From Bacillota bacterium (GTDB taxonomy: Bacteria; Bacillota_I; Bacilli_A; Erysipelotrichales; Erysipelotrichaceae), in NCBI GenBank assembly GCA_023388995.1, contig JAEWFD010000020.1, positions 137,262 to 201,261 on the forward strand: a stretch of 64,000 nt of DNA. The letters run 5' to 3'. Shown piece after piece: positions 15,910-24,897 of this stretch (the stretch's first letter is position 1; each line of letters begins with the position of its first letter). The position numbers and the translations under genes were made by a program. The notes beneath the pieces are model-generated. The model was given only the letters and a program-made list of their open reading frames with translations, ran no database searches and was not told the DNA's origin.

Positions 15910-17988
15910 ATGCCTAGAGAATATTCGTTAGAGAATACCAGAAATATCGGGATCATGGCCCACATTGATGCCGGTAAAACAACAACAACAGAACGAATTT
16001 TGTTCTATACCGGCAGAAACCATAAAATCGGAGAAACGCACGATGGTGCGTCAACCATGGACTGGATGGCCCAAGAACAAGAACGTGGGATTACTATTAC
16101 TTCTGCTGCAACTACAGCAACATGGAAGGGCAATCGTGTCAATATTATCGATACCCCGGGTCACGTTGACTTTACGGTTGAAGTAGAACGCTCTCTTCGC
16201 GTACTAGATGGTGCTGTCACTGTTTTGGATGCAAAGAGCGGTGTTGAACCGCAAACAGAAACTGTTTGGCGCCAAGCGACTAACTATGGAGTTCCTCGTA
16301 TCGTATTCGTTAATAAAATGGATGCGACCGGGGCTGACTTCTTCATGGCTGCGAAAACATTGATCACTCGTTTGGATGCAAAGGCTACGCCTATCCAAAT
16401 TCCAATCGGCAGTGAAGGAGACTTCGTTGGAATGGTCGATATTATTGAACGCAAAGGCTATACGTTTGATGATCAGCTGGGAAAAGATGTACATGAAATT
16501 GCTATACCTGCAAACTTGGAAGCAGTTGTTGAAGAATATCGTGAAAAGCTAGTTGAAATGCTGGCTGATTACGATGAAGAAGTCATGATGAAAGTCTTGG
16601 AAGGCGAAGAAGTTTCCATCACTGAAATCAAACGCGCTCTTCGTACGGCTACTTGCAAAGGGGATTTCTTCCCGATTCTTTGCGGTTCCGCATATAAGAA
16701 TAAAGGTGTCCAATTGCTGCTGGATGCAGTCATTGATTACTTGCCAAGCCCGCTTGACATTCCATCAATGAACGGTGTCGATGAAGATGACAATCCGGTT
16801 GAACGTCATCCAAGTGATGATGAGCCATTCTCCGCATTGGCATTTAAAGTTATGACTGACCCATTCGTAGGTCGTCTGACATTCTTCCGCGTATATTCCG
16901 GAAAAGCACAATCTGGTACATATGTATTGAATGCAACAAAAGACAAACGCGAACGTTTCGGACGGATCATGCAAATGCATGCGAACCACCGTCAAGAAAT
17001 TACAGATGTATACACAGGCGATATTGCAGCTGCTGTTGGATTTAAGGATACAACAACAGGGGACACACTGTGTGATCAAGATAATCCTGTTATCTTGGAA
17101 TCCATGGTATTCCCTGAACCGGTAATCGAAGTTGCAATTGAACCAAAAACAAAAAATGACCAAGACAAAATGGGTATTGCATTGTCTAAATTGGCGGAAG
17201 AAGATCCGACATTCAGAACATTTACCAATGCTGAAACTGGTCAGACAATCATCGCTGGTATGGGTGAATTGCACCTTGATATCATCGTTGACCGTATGAG
17301 ACGGGAATTCAAAGTAGAAGCAAACGTCGGTGCTCCGCAAGTTGCATATCGCGAAACAATTCGCCAAGCTGCAGATTGTGAAGGGAAGTTTGTTCGCCAA
17401 TCTGGTGGTCGTGGTCAATATGGACACGTTTGGATCAAATATGAACCAAATGAACCAGGTAAAGGATTTGAATGGGTGGATGCTGTTGTAGGTGGAACAG
17501 TTCCTAAAGAATATATCAAACCTGCACAAGAAGGTCTGGAAGCTGCGTTGAACAATGGTATGTTAGCTGGTTATCCAATTATCGATATCAAAGCAACGAT
17601 CTTCGACGGAAGCTACCATGATGTAGACTCCAGCGAAATGGCGTTTAAGATTGCTGCATCCATGTCATTGAAAGAAGCTGCTAAGAAATGTAAACCAGTC
17701 TTGCTGGAACCAATCATGTCAGTAGAAGTAACTGCTCCTGCTGAATATTTGGGGAACGTAATGGGTGATGTTTCCAGCCGCCGCGGACAAATCCGTGACC
17801 AAGAAGAAAGAGGAAATGCAATCACTGTAAAAGCGTATATTCCACTTTCCGAAATGTTTGGATATGCAACGGATTTGCGTTCATCTACACAAGGTCGTGG
17901 TACCTTCACAATGATCTTCGATCACTATGAGGAAGTGCCTAAGAGCATTACTGAAAAAATCGTGAAGAAAAACGCGACAAATGACTAA
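15910..17988 (+). CDS. fusA: Elongation factor G
   Basis: A 692-residue ribosomal translocase with all GTPase motifs: AHIDAGKT (G1), RGITIT (G2, residues 59-64), DTPGHVDF (residues 81-88 with catalytic H85) and NKMD (G4). Domains II to V follow at normal spacing; domain IV contains GGRGQYGHVWIK and KYHDVDSS-type loops. It is the housekeeping EF-G of this window and contrasts with the paralogue at 21225-23309, which lacks the catalytic His. AAAGGAG precedes the ATG. Confidence 0.98.
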   Translation: MPREYSLENTRNIGIMAHIDAGKTTTTERILFYTGRNHKIGETHDGASTMDWMAQEQERGITITSAATTATWKGNRVNIIDTPGHVDFTVEVERSLRVLDGAVTVLDAKSGVEPQTETVWRQATNYGVPRIVFVNKMDATGADFFMAAKTLITRLDAKATPIQIPIGSEGDFVGMVDIIERKGYTFDDQLGKDVHEIAIPANLEAVVEEYREKLVEMLADYDEEVMMKVLEGEEVSITEIKRALRTATCKGDFFPILCGSAYKNKGVQLLLDAVIDYLPSPLDIPSMNGVDEDDNPVERHPSDDEPFSALAFKVMTDPFVGRLTFFRVYSGKAQSGTYVLNATKDKRERFGRIMQMHANHRQEITDVYTGDIAAAVGFKDTTTGDTLCDQDNPVILESMVFPEPVIEVAIEPKTKNDQDKMGIALSKLAEEDPTFRTFTNAETGQTIIAGMGELHLDIIVDRMRREFKVEANVGAPQVAYRETIRQAADCEGKFVRQSGGRGQYGHVWIKYEPNEPGKGFEWVDAVVGGTVPKEYIKPAQEGLEAALNNGMLAGYPIIDIKATIFDGSYHDVDSSEMAFKIAASMSLKEAAKKCKPVLLEPIMSVEVTAPAEYLGNVMGDVSSRRGQIRDQEERGNAITVKAYIPLSEMFGYATDLRSSTQGRGTFTMIFDHYEEVPKSITEKIVKKNATND

Positions 17989-17992
17989 TTCT

Positions 17993-18028
17993 ATTGATTT
18001 ATTAAGATGTTTATCTTAAAATATCAAT
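17993..18028 (+). other. Long AU-rich stem in the fusA-tuf spacer
   Basis: ATTGAT, three bases, TTAAGAT, loop GTTT, ATCTTAA, three bases, ATCAAT form one continuous stem-loop. There is no U tract, so it is not a normal terminator. It may be an mRNA processing or stability element between fusA and tuf. Confidence 0.6.
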
Positions 18029-18064
18029 TGAACGAAAAGAAGAAAATCTAGGAGGAATTTTGCA

Positions 18065-19258
18065 ATGGCAAAACAAAAATTTGACAGATCAAAAGCGCAC
18101 GTTAATATCGGTACAATCGGTCACGTTGACCATGGTAAAACTACATTAACTGCTGCTATCACTACTATCCTTGCGAAAAAAGGCGGAGCTACTGCTATGG
18201 CTTACGACCAAATCGATAAGGCACCAGAAGAAAAAGAACGCGGTATTACAATCAATACTTCACACGTTGAGTACCAAACTGAAACTCGTCACTATGCACA
18301 CGTTGACTGCCCAGGACATGCTGACTATGTTAAGAACATGATCACTGGTGCTGCTCAAATGGACGGCGCAATCTTGGTTGTTGCTGCATCTGACGGACCA
18401 ATGCCACAAACTCGTGAGCACATCTTGTTGTCTCGCCAAGTAGGTGTTCCTTACATCGTTGTATTCTTGAACAAATGCGACATGGTTGATGACGAAGAAT
18501 TGATCGACTTGGTTGAAATGGAAGTTCGCGAATTGCTTACTGAATATGACTTCCCAGGTGATGATACTCCAATTATCCGTGGTAGTGCTCTTCGTGCTTT
18601 GGAAGGCGATGACAAATGGGTTGCTAAAATTGATGAATTGATGGCAGCTGTTGACTCTTACATCCCTCAACCAGAACGTGATGCTGACAAACCATTCTTG
18701 ATGCCGGTAGAAGACGTATTTACAATCACAGGTCGTGGTACAGTTGCTACTGGACGTGTTGAACGTGGTACTTTGAAACTTTCAGAAGAAATCGAAATCA
18801 TCGGTATTGTTGATACAAAGAAATCAGTTGTAACTGGTATCGAAATGTTCCGTAAATTGTTAGACTTCGCTACAGCTGGTGATAACATTGGTGCTCTTCT
18901 TCGTGGTGTAAACCGTGATGAAATCCAACGTGGCCAAGTATTGGCTAAACCAGGAAGCGTTAAGCCTCATACACACTTTAAGGCTCAAGTTTACGTATTG
19001 TCTAAAGAAGAAGGTGGACGTCATACGCCGTTTGTTGCTAACTACCGTCCTCAATTCTACTTCCGTACAACTGACGTAACTGGTGTTATCACATTGCCTG
19101 CTGGTGTTGAAATGGTTATGCCTGGCGACAACATCGAAATGGAAGTTACTTTGATCAACCCAATTGCTGTTGAACAAGGTACTAAGTTCTCTATCCGTGA
19201 GGGTGGACGTACTGTTGGTGCTGGTAACGTTACTGAAATCTTGCCAGAAAAAGAATAA
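18065..19258 (+). CDS. tuf: Elongation factor Tu
   Basis: A 397-residue GTPase that brings aminoacyl-tRNA to the ribosome. G1 GHVDHGKT, G2 RGITIN, G3 DCPGHADY and G4 NKCD are intact, followed by domains 2 and 3. Codon use is strongly biased as expected for the most expressed protein. AGGAGG precedes ATG, 76 bp after fusA, and the operon ends in a strong terminator just downstream. Confidence 0.99.
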   Translation: MAKQKFDRSKAHVNIGTIGHVDHGKTTLTAAITTILAKKGGATAMAYDQIDKAPEEKERGITINTSHVEYQTETRHYAHVDCPGHADYVKNMITGAAQMDGAILVVAASDGPMPQTREHILLSRQVGVPYIVVFLNKCDMVDDEELIDLVEMEVRELLTEYDFPGDDTPIIRGSALRALEGDDKWVAKIDELMAAVDSYIPQPERDADKPFLMPVEDVFTITGRGTVATGRVERGTLKLSEEIEIIGIVDTKKSVVTGIEMFRKLLDFATAGDNIGALLRGVNRDEIQRGQVLAKPGSVKPHTHFKAQVYVLSKEEGGRHTPFVANYRPQFYFRTTDVTGVITLPAGVEMVMPGDNIEMEVTLINPIAVEQGTKFSIREGGRTVGAGNVTEILPEKE

Positions 19259-19274
19259 GCTCATTAAAATTGTG

Positions 19275-19306
19275 AAGACATCTGCAAACTGCGGATGTCT
19301 TTTTTT
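19275..19306 (+). terminator. str operon terminator
   Basis: AAGACATC pairs with GATGTCT(T) around a TGCAAACTGCG loop and is followed by seven T. Confidence 0.92.
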
Positions 19307-19348
19307 ACCAATTTCTGCTATAATCATACTATATATAGGAGGGAAATT

Positions 19349-20071
19349 ATGTTTGAGAGAGTAGCATATAAAAAGAGAGCAAAAGATGTATTAAGGAAGA
19401 ATTATTGGATGTGTTTTCTGGCATCGTTAATTGTATTAGTCCTAAAAGGAAATGTACCGGAGTTTACAGTGAAATTTACCGAAACACCGGATATTATGTA
19501 TGAAGGAATTGGTTTGCTGGCTACACCGATGGTTGAGAGACTTATAGCGTGGTTCGCATTGGCAGGAGGATTGCTGGCAATTGCGGTTATTGCCGGAATT
19601 GCATTCAAAATTCTGGTTTCTGATGTAATGTCAGTTGGTATCGCAAAATATTATTTAGAAGCGCGCAAAGAAAATTTTGAGGTCAAAAGCATTGGGTTTG
19701 TATTTCAGCAGCCTCATTATTGGAATATTGTGAAAATTATCTTTGTCCAAAACTTGTTGATTTTCTTATGGACGCTGCTTCTGATTATTCCTGGTATTAT
19801 TAAGGCGTATCAACTGCGCTTTATACCTTATATTCTTGCTGAAAATCCGGAAATAGATATGCACGAAGCATTTGAATTAGCGAAGCGTCTTTCCAAGGAT
19901 ATTAAAATGGATCTGTTTATCATGGATTTATCCTTTTTAGGATGGATTTTGCTTAGCGCCTTCTCATTTGGGTTAGGACAATTTTTCCTGCACCCTTATA
20001 CGGAGGCAACGAATGCAGAGGCCTATGCAGCACAGCTGCGTCATGCAAGTACAGGTCATGATGTTTATTAA
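19349..20071 (+). CDS. DUF975 family membrane protein
   Basis: A 240-residue integral membrane protein with about five or six helices. The N-terminus FERVAYKKRAKDVLRKNYW and the central LLIIPGIIKAYQLRFIPYIL, followed by ENPEIDMHEAFELAKRL, are the DUF975 hallmarks. The function of the family is unknown. ATG at 19349 has AGGAGGG ahead of it; upstream codons in the same frame lie in the tuf terminator. PspC-type and ankyrin genes follow on the same strand. Confidence 0.85.
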   Translation: MFERVAYKKRAKDVLRKNYWMCFLASLIVLVLKGNVPEFTVKFTETPDIMYEGIGLLATPMVERLIAWFALAGGLLAIAVIAGIAFKILVSDVMSVGIAKYYLEARKENFEVKSIGFVFQQPHYWNIVKIIFVQNLLIFLWTLLLIIPGIIKAYQLRFIPYILAENPEIDMHEAFELAKRLSKDIKMDLFIMDLSFLGWILLSAFSFGLGQFFLHPYTEATNAEAYAAQLRHASTGHDVY

Positions 20072-20129
20072 TCTGCGATCTTGTATCGCTATTAGAAACG
20101 TGCTACAATAGCAGCAGGAGTGATACTAT

Positions 20130-20327
20130 ATGGGACCACGTCGGTTATATAAAATAGAAGAAGGCAAGAAAATCTCAGGGGTTTGCGGAGGGATTGCGGA
20201 ATATTTGAATGTTGATCCTAGCTTCGTGCGGATTTTGTGGGTGCTCTTTGGGCTTGCATATTTCACTGGGGTTGTGGCATACATTGTAGCAGCTTTGATT
20301 TTACCATTTAAGCATGAGGTGATGTAA
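20130..20327 (+). CDS. PspC-domain small membrane protein
   Basis: A 65-residue protein that is a single PspC domain: RLYKIEEGKKISGVCGGIAEY, then NVDPSFVRILWVLFGLAYFTG, and one or two helices to the end. In PspC proteins the domain senses membrane stress or binds envelope partners. It starts with AGGAG 8 bp ahead of ATG, 58 bp after the DUF975 gene. An inverted repeat (CATGAGGTG/CACCTCATG, 20313-20344) spans the stop codon. Confidence 0.9.
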   Translation: MGPRRLYKIEEGKKISGVCGGIAEYLNVDPSFVRILWVLFGLAYFTGVVAYIVAALILPFKHEVM

Positions 20328-20428
20328 TGATTTGACACCTCATGATGTGCTTTTCATGGGGTAAAATCAGAGACTGTCGTTGCTAAAAAGAAGCAACGAT
20401 TTCGTGGTGTTTATCAATATATCGTAGT

Positions 20429-20463
20429 AAAAAGATTTATTTGAAAAGATAAATCTTTTTTTA
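20429..20463 (+). terminator. Bidirectional-looking terminator after the PspC gene
   Basis: AAAGATTTAT pairs with ATAAATCTTT around an 8-nt loop and is followed by TTTTT. A second perfect hairpin, TCGTTGCT/AGCAACGA, lies just upstream at 20377-20399. Confidence 0.85.
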
Positions 20464-20472
20464 TTTATCTAT

Positions 20473-20500
20473 TTGAAAGCGGTTTAATTTGTGCTATAAT
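20473..20500 (+). promoter_or_regulatory. Promoter of the ankyrin / EF-G-like pair
   Basis: TTGAAA, a 16-bp spacer and TATAAT, 37 bp ahead of the ankyrin start. Confidence 0.75.
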
Positions 20501-20536
20501 CTAGCAAACGTTATAGATATAGGAGGAGACCATACT

Positions 20537-21205
20537 ATGGATCAATTAACGAAAACATTCTGGGATGCAAGTGCAGCCGGAGACCTTGCCAAAGTGAGTA
20601 CTGCAATCGCGCAAGGGGTGGATGTGAACTATCGAAACGGGGAAGGACGTACAGCATTGATGCGCAGCAGCAAGCGTGGGCATTTGGATGTTGTTCGCGT
20701 TCTGCTGGATAATGGAGCGGATGTAAATACACAAGACAAAAATCAGAAAACGGCGTTGATGGGTGCTGCGAAAAAAGGGCATCAGAAGATCGTGGAAATG
20801 CTGGTTGGAAATGGTGCATCGGTGAATGTACAGGATAATAAAGGTCGCACAGCATTAATGCGCGCAAGTTTCTTGGGCCATTATGATGTTGTGGAATATT
20901 TGATTAATAAGGAAGCAGACATCAATGTACAAGACACTCTTGGCAGATCTGCTTTAATGGAAGCATGCCTGGCATTCAGAATGAATGTAATTGAGTTGCT
21001 GGTCAATCATAATGCAAATGTTAATTTACAGGACACGAATGGCTGTACTGCTTTAATGCGTTCAGCATACAGCGGGTATCAGGAATTGATAGAATATCTT
21101 CTAGCTCATGGTGCCGATAAGGAATTATTGGATACAAGTGGAAACAAAGCAATCCATTATGTTCGGGAAGAACTGTTTGGTGATTTGAAGGCCATTTTAA
21201 AATAA
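20537..21205 (+). CDS. Ankyrin-repeat protein
   Basis: A 222-residue soluble protein made of six ankyrin repeats of about 33 residues, each with the GRTALMxxxxxGHxxVVxxLLxxGADVNxQD pattern. The second to fifth repeats are very regular. There is no signal peptide, so it is cytosolic and likely a protein-binding scaffold. AGGAGGA precedes ATG at 20537; the longer frame back to 20489 lies over the promoter. The EF-G paralogue starts 19 bp downstream, so the two are probably co-transcribed. Confidence 0.92.
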   Translation: MDQLTKTFWDASAAGDLAKVSTAIAQGVDVNYRNGEGRTALMRSSKRGHLDVVRVLLDNGADVNTQDKNQKTALMGAAKKGHQKIVEMLVGNGASVNVQDNKGRTALMRASFLGHYDVVEYLINKEADINVQDTLGRSALMEACLAFRMNVIELLVNHNANVNLQDTNGCTALMRSAYSGYQELIEYLLAHGADKELLDTSGNKAIHYVREELFGDLKAILK

Positions 21206-21224
21206 ACTAGAGGAGGAAACGACC

Positions 21225-23309
21225 ATGAGAGACTATTTGGCGCACGAAGTACGCAATATTTGTTTGTTAGGGCATAGCGGGGCTGGGAAGACAGCTCTAT
21301 TAGAGGCAATGTTATTCTACACCAACTCGACCGATCGATTTGGTAAGACAAGCGAAGGCAGCAGTATTATTGACTACGATCCAGAAGAAGTAAAACGTGG
21401 CTTTTCTATCTACACATCCATTGCACCGGTTGAATGGAATGATTGCAAGATTAACTTTATCGATACACCGGGGTATTTGGATTTTATGGGTGAACTGCAG
21501 CAGGGGATTCATGTTGCGGATAATGCATTAATTGTTGTAGGTGCCAAGGATGGTATCCAAACAGGAACTGAAAAGGCATTTAATATTGTAAATGAACGAA
21601 AAATACCGACTGTATTTTTTGTAAATAAAATTGATGAAGAAAATGCATCTTTTGAACAGACTTATGAGCAGTTGCGGGAAAGATTTGGGAAAACGGTGAT
21701 TGCTTTTGAAGTCCCAATCATCGAAAAAGGCGAAGTAATCGGAAATGTTAATGTTCTGCAAAAAAGAGCTTTCAAATATGGTGGCAAAGGTGGTTCACCA
21801 ACGGAAATTGAAATTCCTGCTCATCTTCATGATGAAGTGGATCTCTTCCATGAGCAAATCAAAGAAGCGTTGGCAATGTGTGATGACGAATTGATGGATC
21901 GCTATTTCAGCGGCGAAGAATTTACGCAGGAAGAAATTGCCAAAGGGGTTCGCTTAGGCGTGCGCAGCGGAGATATCCGCCCGGTATTCTGCGGCAGTGC
22001 CACAAAGCTGTCCGGTATTTCCCGTTTGATGGATCTGATTATCAAATACTTCCCGTCTTATGCAGAAAAAGGTGCAATCGAAGCGCTGGATGCAAAAACC
22101 CAAAATACCATTAAAGTCGGTACAAATGAAAGCGAAGATTTCTCGGCTTTTGTATTCAAGACGATTATTGACCCGTTTGTTGGAAGAATCAGCTTTTTGA
22201 AAGTGATGAGCGGCGTTTTAACCACAGATTCCCAAGTGTATAATGTGCAAAAGGAAAAAATGGAGAAAATCAATCAATTGTTTGTGCTGAAAGGCAAATA
22301 TCAGCTGGCTTCCGGAAAACTGTTTACAGGAGATTTGGGTGCTGTTGTAAAGCTTCAAGTAACAACGACGAATGATACTTTGGCTACCAAAGAAAAGCAG
22401 ATTATCTTCCCGGACATTCAGTTTACCCAACCGATGCTAGGGATGGCAGTTTGGCCAAAGAGCAAGAATGATGAAGATAAATTGAGTACGGCGCTGCAAA
22501 GAATGGCGGAAGAAGACTTATCTTGCCGTGTAGAAACCAATAAGGAAACGAAGGAAACGGTATTATACGGAATCGGCGATCAGCACATTGATGTTATCCT
22601 GAACAAGCTGCGCAGCAAATACAAGGTTGAAGTAGAATTGACAGAACCAAAAGTTCCGTATCGCGAGACCATCAAAGCGAAAGTGCTGGTGGAAGGACGT
22701 CACAAAAAGCAATCCGGCGGTCACGGCCAGTTCGGACATGTCTTTGTAGAGTTTGAACCAACTGATAGTGAAGAAATGATATTTGAGGAACGCGTATTTG
22801 GTGGTTCCGTGCCACGGCAATATTTCCCGGCAGTTGAAGTTGGACTTCGTGAGTGCATGAATAAAGGGGTATTGGCAGGATTCAAAGTCGTTGGTGTAAA
22901 AGCAACATTGACAGATGGAAAATACCATGATGTAGACTCCAGTGAAATGGCGTTTAAGTTGGCGGCACGTTTGGCATATAAAGCTGGTATAAAAGCAGCG
23001 AAACCAATTTTGCTGGAACCAATTGTGGATGTTGAGGTTAAAATTCCTGAGGAATATACAGGTACAATCATGGGTGACTTTAATAAGCGCCGTGGTTCAA
23101 TCGTTGGTATGGATTTGCATGATGGCTTGCAAATTATCAAGGCTGAAGTTCCGATGAATGAAATGATGCGTTATGCAACGGAATTGCGTTCGATGACACA
23201 AGGCAGAGGAGAATATACACAGCAATTTAACCGCTACGATTCTGCACCGCAGCCAATTGCAACGAAAGTAATTGCCCAAGCTGTAAAAGAAGAAGACGAC
23301 GAAGAATAA
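21225..23309 (+). CDS. EF-G paralogue without the catalytic histidine (EF-G2 type)
   Basis: A 694-residue protein with the full five-domain EF-G layout. G1 reads GHSGAGKT (16-23), switch I RGFSIY where fusA has RGITIT, and switch II DTPGYLDF (80-87), so Tyr84 replaces the GTPase histidine. Domain IV keeps QSGGHGQFGHVFVEF and GKYHDVDSSEMAFK. Such EF-G-like proteins occur widely beside normal EF-G; in Bacteroides an EF-G paralogue that works without GTP hydrolysis has been described. It is expected to bind ribosomes with slow or no hydrolysis. It follows the ankyrin gene. Confidence 0.92.
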   Translation: MRDYLAHEVRNICLLGHSGAGKTALLEAMLFYTNSTDRFGKTSEGSSIIDYDPEEVKRGFSIYTSIAPVEWNDCKINFIDTPGYLDFMGELQQGIHVADNALIVVGAKDGIQTGTEKAFNIVNERKIPTVFFVNKIDEENASFEQTYEQLRERFGKTVIAFEVPIIEKGEVIGNVNVLQKRAFKYGGKGGSPTEIEIPAHLHDEVDLFHEQIKEALAMCDDELMDRYFSGEEFTQEEIAKGVRLGVRSGDIRPVFCGSATKLSGISRLMDLIIKYFPSYAEKGAIEALDAKTQNTIKVGTNESEDFSAFVFKTIIDPFVGRISFLKVMSGVLTTDSQVYNVQKEKMEKINQLFVLKGKYQLASGKLFTGDLGAVVKLQVTTTNDTLATKEKQIIFPDIQFTQPMLGMAVWPKSKNDEDKLSTALQRMAEEDLSCRVETNKETKETVLYGIGDQHIDVILNKLRSKYKVEVELTEPKVPYRETIKAKVLVEGRHKKQSGGHGQFGHVFVEFEPTDSEEMIFEERVFGGSVPRQYFPAVEVGLRECMNKGVLAGFKVVGVKATLTDGKYHDVDSSEMAFKLAARLAYKAGIKAAKPILLEPIVDVEVKIPEEYTGTIMGDFNKRRGSIVGMDLHDGLQIIKAEVPMNEMMRYATELRSMTQGRGEYTQQFNRYDSAPQPIATKVIAQAVKEEDDEE

Positions 23310-23316
23310 ACATCAG

Positions 23317-23340
23317 AGGCTGGCATCTGCCAGCCTTTCT
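23317..23340 (+). terminator. Terminator after the EF-G paralogue
   Basis: AGGCTGGCA and TGCCAGCCT form a 9-bp stem with a tight loop and are followed by TTCT. Confidence 0.75.
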
Positions 23341-23470
23341 AATCTTATAAAATATATAAACATTGAAAGAACGCAATCTCCATAATTCCTCCATATTTAC
23401 TTGATATACTGAATACGGGCAGGTAAACTATGTGTTTTGCTGTAGCTTTGCAGCCCATGGCATATTTTAG

Positions 23471-23499
23471 TTGACCAGAAAAAGAATCAGGGGTATATT
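23471..23499 (+). promoter_or_regulatory. Promoter of the PgpA / lipoprotein operon
   Basis: TTGACC, a 17-bp spacer and TATATT, about 50 bp ahead of the gene at 23552. Confidence 0.65.
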
Positions 23500-23551
23500 A
23501 ATCTTAGCTTCATAGTATGAGATAATTAGGTGATTGTGATAGGAGAACAAT

Positions 23552-24055
23552 ATGTCAAGAAATGATAAGATGGTAAACAAGTGCATTGATTTGCTGGAAG
23601 AACGCGGCGTAACCGTCCATGACATTGCAGAATGTATTATCTTCCTGCAAGCAAAATACTACTCCAATTTGAATATTGATGTGTGTATTGATGCCGTACA
23701 GCGTATTTTAGAAAAAAATGAAGTGCAGCATGCAGTCCTGACAAGCATTATGCTGGATCAATTGGCAGAGCAAGATTTGATTCCTGACAAGGATTTGCAG
23801 CGAATGTTGTTAAATGATGAGCCTTTGTATGGTGTGGATGAAGTTATGGCATATGGAATCTGCAATTTGTATGGTTCAATTGCTTTGACTAATTTCGGGT
23901 ATATTGATAAAGTGAAACCAGGTATTATCGGCAAACTCAACAACCATTCTTCATCAGGGAAAGTACATACGTTCCTGGATGACATTGTCGGTGCCATTGC
24001 AGCGAGTGCTGCGAGCAGATTAGCACATAGCGGCAAGCGCATTGATATTGATTAA
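23552..24055 (+). CDS. PgpA/YutG family protein (phosphatidylglycerophosphatase A-like)
   Basis: A 167-residue protein related to B. subtilis YutG and the PgpA domain. The C-terminal half carries the signature YGVDEVMAYGICNLYGSIA, then TNFGYIDKVKPGIIGKL and VHTFLDDIVGAIAASAASR. PgpA dephosphorylates phosphatidylglycerol phosphate at the membrane; in this soluble-looking branch the substrate is less certain. GGAG precedes ATG. It is followed 28 bp later by two thioredoxin-like lipoproteins in the same direction. Confidence 0.85.
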   Translation: MSRNDKMVNKCIDLLEERGVTVHDIAECIIFLQAKYYSNLNIDVCIDAVQRILEKNEVQHAVLTSIMLDQLAEQDLIPDKDLQRMLLNDEPLYGVDEVMAYGICNLYGSIALTNFGYIDKVKPGIIGKLNNHSSSGKVHTFLDDIVGAIAASAASRLAHSGKRIDID

Positions 24056-24083
24056 TTAACAGAAAGAATATAGGGTGAAGAAG

Positions 24084-24488
24084 ATGAAAAAGATTATGGC
24101 ATTGGCGTTCGTATTGGCGCTTGTATTGGCAGGATGTTCTTCCAGCAAGAAGACGGCAGAAATTACAGGAAAAGATTTGCTGGAAAAAGTAGAAGCAAAA
24201 GAGACTTTTGTGGGTTATATCGGAACAACAACTTGCTCGGCTTGTATTGCTTTTAAACCGATCGTTAAGGAATTGATGAAAAATTATGATGTTACTATCT
24301 ATTCGGTGATGCTGGATGAAGTGACAGATGAAGAAGTGAAAAACCAAATTGTCGCATTGGCCAACTTGAAAGTTACTCCTACTATCTTTGTGATTGAAGA
24401 TGGCGAAGTAACAAAGACTTACGAAGGCGTTTTGGAATATCGGGATTTGAAGAAGATGCTGGTGGACAATGGCTTCTTGGAAGAGTAA
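24084..24488 (+). CDS. Thioredoxin-fold lipoprotein (CSAC), copy 1
   Basis: A 134-residue lipoprotein. The signal peptide ends in LVLAGC (lipid Cys at residue 18). A thioredoxin-like domain with a CSAC redox motif (C51, C54) follows, then LKVTPTIFVIEDGEV with the conserved cis-Pro. It likely handles thiol-disulfide exchange on the outside of the membrane. ATG at 24084 is chosen because GGGTGA lies just ahead; GTG at 24075 has no spacing. It overlaps the next gene by 20 bp, and the two are diverged paralogues. Confidence 0.85.
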   Translation: MKKIMALAFVLALVLAGCSSSKKTAEITGKDLLEKVEAKETFVGYIGTTTCSACIAFKPIVKELMKNYDVTIYSVMLDEVTDEEVKNQIVALANLKVTPTIFVIEDGEVTKTYEGVLEYRDLKKMLVDNGFLEE

Positions 24489-24897
24489 GCTGCTGAAAAG
24501 TGCGCTGGTATTGATGTTCGTCGTTCTTGGCGCTTGTTCCAGTAAACCTAAGGGTGAGTTGGTATATGTAACAGCAAATGAAATTGCGATGAAGATCGCG
24601 AATGAAGAGACGTTTGTTTTCTATGTAGGAACCACAAGCTGCTCCTTTTGCATTAAATACAAACCGGAATTGGAAAAGGTTGTAGAGAGCAATGCAATCA
24701 CAATCTATGGCGTGATGGTAAATGAAGGTAATGAAGAAGATAACCAAGCTCTGATGGAGCGCTTAGAAGTGACAGGAACGCCGCAGACTTACTGGTTCCG
24801 TGACGGAAAGCTGGTTAGTAACTTGTCAGGTTATGTAGATGCTAAGACAGTAAAAAAATGGTTAAAAGAAAATAAAGCAATGGAAGAACTTAGTTAG
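24469..24897 (+). CDS. Thioredoxin-fold lipoprotein (CSFC), copy 2
   Basis: A 142-residue lipoprotein with lipobox VVLGAC (Cys 23), a CSFC motif (C58, C61) in YVGTTSCSFCIKYKP, and a cis-Pro loop VTGTPQTYWFRDGK. It shares the domain order and several segments (TFVxYxGTTxCSxC) with the preceding gene, so it arose by tandem duplication. GGTGG lies ahead of the ATG, inside the upstream gene. The different residue pair between the cysteines suggests a different redox potential or partner; that is inference. Confidence 0.85.
   Translation: MASWKSKLLKSALVLMFVVLGACSSKPKGELVYVTANEIAMKIANEETFVFYVGTTSCSFCIKYKPELEKVVESNAITIYGVMVNEGNEEDNQALMERLEVTGTPQTYWFRDGKLVSNLSGYVDAKTVKKWLKENKAMEELS

Noticed and set aside
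16765..17529. 254-codon open frame antisense to fusA
   Set aside because: It is a mirror of the highly biased fusA codons, lacks an SD, and encodes low-complexity Cys/Phe-rich sequence.
20313..20344. Inverted repeat over the PspC stop as the main terminator
   Set aside because: It is perfect but lacks a T run; the hairpin at 20429-20463 is the better terminator.
23405..23423. Second TPP riboswitch start (TATACTGAATACGGGCAGG is nearly identical to the 5' end of the thiT leader)
   Set aside because: None of the other THI blocks follow. It is likely a shared -10 and start-site sequence or chance.
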